This document shows positions 61,492 through 64,000 of a stretch of 64,000 bases of DNA, piece by piece. The notes below the pieces were generated by a model that was not told the DNA's origin, did not search any database, and saw only the letters and a program-made list of their open reading frames with translations. Source of the DNA: Azospirillaceae bacterium (GTDB lineage: Bacteria > Pseudomonadota > Alphaproteobacteria > Azospirillales > Azospirillaceae); NCBI GenBank assembly GCA_031291675.1, contig JARLIO010000094.1, positions 62,001 through 126,000 of the forward strand. Direction: 5' to 3'. Each line of letters opens with the position of its first letter. Position 1 is the stretch's first letter. The position numbers and the translations under genes were made by a program.

Positions 61492-61982
61492 GCCCCTCGT
61501 CGTCAGCAAATCCGGGATCGATCGCAGCCACGCGCCGGCTTGCATCATCCCGGCGGCGCGACCCCGAGTCCGTTGCGCGGCGCCGCCCCGGCAGCGCTGA
61601 ACAGCGCGCCCGACGTCAGCGCCGCGACCCGTGCCTCGGATTCGGCCCGGAGCATCACACTGTCATTCCGGAACCGATGACAATTTGCGCGGCATGCGGC
61701 TCGACCATGTCCAGACAAGGGGATTGGACCGGCATCCAGGACGGCTCATCACGGTCCCGTCAACGCAACACCGTCATGATTTCATATCATTGACATCATC
61801 GCTTCAAATATTGATCACGTTCCTCCATCGGGGATGTAACACTTCTGGTTGTTGTTCATTTCTATTTACTCCGCCGGGCGAATTCCGTAGCTTTCTCCCA
61901 TTAAATTCTCTTGAGCATTGCCGCCCCCGCGGTTGGGGGCGTCGTTTTGTGTTGCCTTCGCTACTCAGGTTGAGGGGAGACC
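61492..61982. other. Intergenic region before third chemoreceptor
   Basis: About 490 bases without a gene. From about 61780 the DNA is AT-richer and likely holds the promoter of the third receptor. A terminator-like hairpin lies at 61922-61948, close before its start. Confidence 0.45.
61922..61948 (+). terminator. Hairpin in leader of third chemoreceptor
   Basis: CGCCCCC and GGGGGCG pair around GCGGTT and are followed by TCGTTTT. It lies 35 bases before ATG 61983, so it may attenuate that gene or stop read-through from paralogue 2. Confidence 0.5.
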
Positions 61983-63674
61983 ATGACGATGTCCGTGAGC
62001 CTTGGCGCGCTCAATATCCTGCAAAAGCAGCTGCTGGCCTTTGCCTGCCTCGTCGCCCTGTCGGTGGTGGTGGGTGCCGTCACCTGGTGGCAGCTCTCGG
62101 TCGTCGGAGCCGGTATCGCCGCAGCCGATCAGACGACCGCGGTCGCCAAGGCGAACAACGCCCTCGTGGAAAACCTGCTGAGCCAGGAATCCACGGTTCG
62201 TGGCTATCTGCTGACGGGTGATGACAGGTCACTCCAACTCTATCATGCCGCCCAGGCGGGATATGAACCGGCCCTGGCCCGGGTGCGCAGCAGGACCCAC
62301 CTGACCGAGCAGTTGGCGCGGGTCGACGATCTCGATCGCCTGGCCAAGACATGGATGAACGACATCGGCGCCAAGGAAGTCGCGCTGATGGCCGACCCCG
62401 CGACCCGTGACCAGGTCCGTGCCATGATTGCCGGCGACGCGGGCAAAGCCGACATCGATGCCATTCGGGCCAAGATCACCGAAATGACGCAATTTGTCGA
62501 CGGCATCCGGGCGATGCGCGATGCCGCGCGCAACCGGGCGCTGCACATCACCTATGCGGTCACGGCGATCGGCGTCGTCGCGTCGGCCGCCGCGGCGATC
62601 CTGCTGGGCTGGCTGCTGACCCGCAATATCGCGCGGCCGATCGTCCGGACCACAGGGTTGATGCGGCAACTGGCTGCGGGCGATCATTCCATTGAGATTC
62701 CGGACACCACGCGCCGCGATGAGATCGGCGCGATGGCCAAAGCGGTCGAAGTCTTCAAGCACAATGCCATCGACACCGCACGGCTCGCCGCGCAACAGGC
62801 CGCCGACGACCAGATGCGTCACCAGCGGACCGAAACGGTGACCACACTGGTCCATGGCTTCGAGGATCAGGCCGTCCAGATCCTGGGCATGGTCGCGAAA
62901 TCGGCGCGCAGCCTCGACCACACCGCAAAATCAATGGCAACGATTGCCGAGCAGACCAACCGCCAGGCCACCGCCTCCGCCGTCGCCTCGGAACAAACCG
63001 CCGCCAACGTCAATACCGTTGCCGCGGCCGCCGAGGAAATGGCGAGCACGCTGCGCGAGATTGCCTCCCAGGTCGAGAAATCCAGCGCCGTCGCCAGCCA
63101 GGCCGTTCGCGAGGCCCAGGATACCAATGCCACCGTGCGCAGTCTGGCCGAGTCGGCGCAGAAGATCGGCGAGGTCGTAACCCTGATCAACGATATCGCC
63201 AGCCAGACCAATCTGCTGGCCTTGAATGCGACGATCGAGGCCGCCCGCGCCGGTGAGGCTGGCAAGGGCTTTGCCGTGGTCGCCTCCGAGGTCAAGAACC
63301 TCGCCAGCCAGACCGCAAAGGCGACCGAAGACATTGCCGGCCAGGTCGCGGCCATGCAGCAGGCGACCAGCGGCGCCGTTGAAGCCATCAACCATATCGG
63401 CACGACAATCGGCGCGATCAATGAAATCACCACGGCGATCGCCGGGGCGGTCGAGGAGCAGACGGCGGCCACGGGCGAAATCGCCCGCAATGTTCAGCAG
63501 GCCGCGGCCGGCACCCAGGAAGTCTCCAGCACCATCGGTCAGGTCACCGAGACCGCGGCGAAGACCGGATCGGCGGCCCAGGATGTCCTGGCCGCCGCCG
63601 GAGATCTGGCCCGTCAATCCGACACGCTCCGCCAGGAGATTGAGACCTTCCTCGACGGCATTCGCGTGGCGTGA
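61983..63674 (+). CDS. Methyl-accepting chemotaxis protein with CHASE3-like sensor, paralogue 3
   Basis: A 563-residue chemoreceptor from ATG 61983 with gaggggag upstream. Membrane segment about 18-38 ([20 protein letters not shown]), sensor with an intact CHASE3-like [20 protein letters not shown], second segment near 197-217, HAMP ([15 protein letters not shown]) and signalling domain with [20 protein letters not shown]. It is closest to paralogue 2 in the linker ([16 protein letters not shown]) and to paralogue 1 in the sensor motif, suggesting duplication with recombination. A strong hairpin follows the stop. Confidence 0.95.
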   Translation: MTMSVSLGALNILQKQLLAFACLVALSVVVGAVTWWQLSVVGAGIAAADQTTAVAKANNALVENLLSQESTVRGYLLTGDDRSLQLYHAAQAGYEPALARVRSRTHLTEQLARVDDLDRLAKTWMNDIGAKEVALMADPATRDQVRAMIAGDAGKADIDAIRAKITEMTQFVDGIRAMRDAARNRALHITYAVTAIGVVASAAAAILLGWLLTRNIARPIVRTTGLMRQLAAGDHSIEIPDTTRRDEIGAMAKAVEVFKHNAIDTARLAAQQAADDQMRHQRTETVTTLVHGFEDQAVQILGMVAKSARSLDHTAKSMATIAEQTNRQATASAVASEQTAANVNTVAAAAEEMASTLREIASQVEKSSAVASQAVREAQDTNATVRSLAESAQKIGEVVTLINDIASQTNLLALNATIEAARAGEAGKGFAVVASEVKNLASQTAKATEDIAGQVAAMQQATSGAVEAINHIGTTIGAINEITTAIAGAVEEQTAATGEIARNVQQAAAGTQEVSSTIGQVTETAAKTGSAAQDVLAAAGDLARQSDTLRQEIETFLDGIRVA

Positions 63675-63894
63675 CCGGCGGCACCGGGCGCGACGCCGAG
63701 ATCGCGCCCGGTGCCGGCATGAATTCGATCTCGTCGCCCTCCTTGAGTTCGAGTGCTTCGACCACGGCGGCGGGAAGGCGAACAGCAAGACTGTCGCCCC
63801 CTTTGGCGAGCTGACTGTCATTCTCCATTCGACCAAGTTTGCTTTGTGTCCGCACCGCGTCCGCAAAACGGACCTGCCCCCGGGGCCAAATCAT
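63544..63894 (-). CDS. AbrB/MazE-like antitoxin, 3' end probably replaced
   Basis: The start at ATG 63894 overlaps the preceding stop (ATGA) and has GAGGAG upstream; a second start at 63828 ([11 protein letters not shown]) is possible. [27 protein letters not shown] is a clear AbrB/MazE-type swapped-hairpin DNA-binding domain. After about residue 60 the frame enters the terminator hairpin and continues antisense to the chemoreceptor gene for about 55 codons, unlike any antitoxin tail. The gene therefore looks truncated, or its true end is obscured by a frameshift. Confidence 0.55.
   Translation of the reverse strand: MIWPRGQVRFADAVRTQSKLGRMENDSQLAKGGDSLAVRLPAAVVEALELKEGDEIEFMPAPGAISASRPVPPVTPRECRRGRSQSPGGACRIDGPDLRRRPGHPGPPIRSSPRSR
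63679..63716. terminator. 15-bp GC-rich hairpin after third chemoreceptor
   Basis: CGGCACCGGGCGCGA and TCGCGCCCGGTGCCG form a perfect 15-bp stem with an eight-base loop, four bases after the receptor stop. No T-run follows, but the stem is strong enough to protect or end transcripts from both sides. Confidence 0.6.
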
Positions 63895-64000
63895 TTCTCC
63901 TCAGCAATCACCCGGTGAACGTCCTCAATCGCATTCAAGAGCGCCAACGGATCTGTCGGTACCGCCATTGCCGCGGCGAGGACGTCACTGCGATTCTCGA
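63891..64000 (-). CDS. C-terminal end of an unidentified gene, partial
   Basis: The minus strand is open from the window edge and encodes 35 residues ending [17 protein letters not shown] before TGA at 63893. The reading frame overlaps the AbrB-like start by ATGA, which supports a real coupled gene. The visible part is helical and acidic; no family can be named. Confidence 0.45.
   Translation of the reverse strand, partial: ENRSDVLAAAMAVPTDPLALLNAIEDVHRVIAEEK

Noticed and set aside
59809-61548. 579-codon minus-strand frame, Gly/Arg/Asp-rich
   Set aside because: It is antisense to the second chemoreceptor; similar antisense frames accompany the other receptors too.

Overview
The window is high-GC DNA from an alphaproteobacterium. 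A Rhodospirillales-like organism is my best guess. Pointers are split glycine decarboxylase genes (gcvPA and gcvPB), an MbfA-type ferritin/VIT1 protein, a GcrA-like protein, OmpW and many CHASE3 or HAMP chemoreceptors. The genus cannot be named from sequence alone. No rRNA or replication origin is visible. Two tandem tRNA-Val(GAC) genes are present.

Layout. 1-2.1 kb: a response-regulator/winged-helix gene cut by the window edge, then a helix-turn-helix and coiled-coil protein with twelve DPF decapeptide repeats. 2.5-8.9 kb: a tight operon of a Tat-exported binding protein, GNAT acetyltransferase, ATP-grasp ligase, DUF4280 PAAR-like protein, a membrane sensor without output domain, and a periplasmic sensor-HAMP-MFS fusion. 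It is the best candidate here for an undescribed system, perhaps making and exporting a small peptide-like compound. 9.0-10.5 kb: a glyoxalase-fold gene and a type I-E-like CRISPR array (14 repeats, 13 spacers) with no cas genes. 10.5-14.9 kb: a chemoreceptor and a GGDEF-EAL protein in one operon, sharing the same sensor module. 15-21.7 kb: peroxiredoxin, two LysR regulators, PfkB kinase, tRNAs, N-formylglutamate amidohydrolase and mbfA.

22-24.2 kb: one intact HigBA-like toxin-antitoxin pair and one decayed pair, then a cupin gene translationally coupled to polA (24.2-27.1 kb). 27.5-33.5 kb: CBS protein, histidine kinase with a possible response-regulator relic upstream, double cold-shock protein, OmpW, a small membrane protein and an aminotransferase. 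33.6-35.7 kb: a compositionally distinct two-gene cassette bounded by strong hairpins. It encodes a small protein and a protein ending in an ImmA/IrrE-like fold without its HEXXH metal site. 35.9-41.8 kb: UDP-glucuronate decarboxylase, then gcvT-gcvH-gcvPA-gcvPB behind a tandem glycine riboswitch and a good sigma70-type promoter. 41.9-47.4 kb: lipoprotein, FAD/NAD(P)-binding protein, YgjV-like protein, Ser/Thr/Ala-rich peptide, Tat/lipobox M19 dipeptidase and an alpha/beta hydrolase.

47.4-54.3 kb: a prophage remnant or satellite (large and small terminase, two Cys-rich proteins, GcrA-like protein, PAPS-reductase-like protein, divergent repressor with palindromic operators) with no head, tail, lysis or integrase genes. 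55.4-63.7 kb: three paralogous CHASE3/HAMP chemoreceptors around a HupE/UreJ-like and PpiC-like gene pair. A 143-nt dispersed hairpin repeat occurs twice in inverted orientation, each copy starting at the stop codon of a gene. The window ends in a truncated AbrB/MazE-like gene and the tail of another gene.
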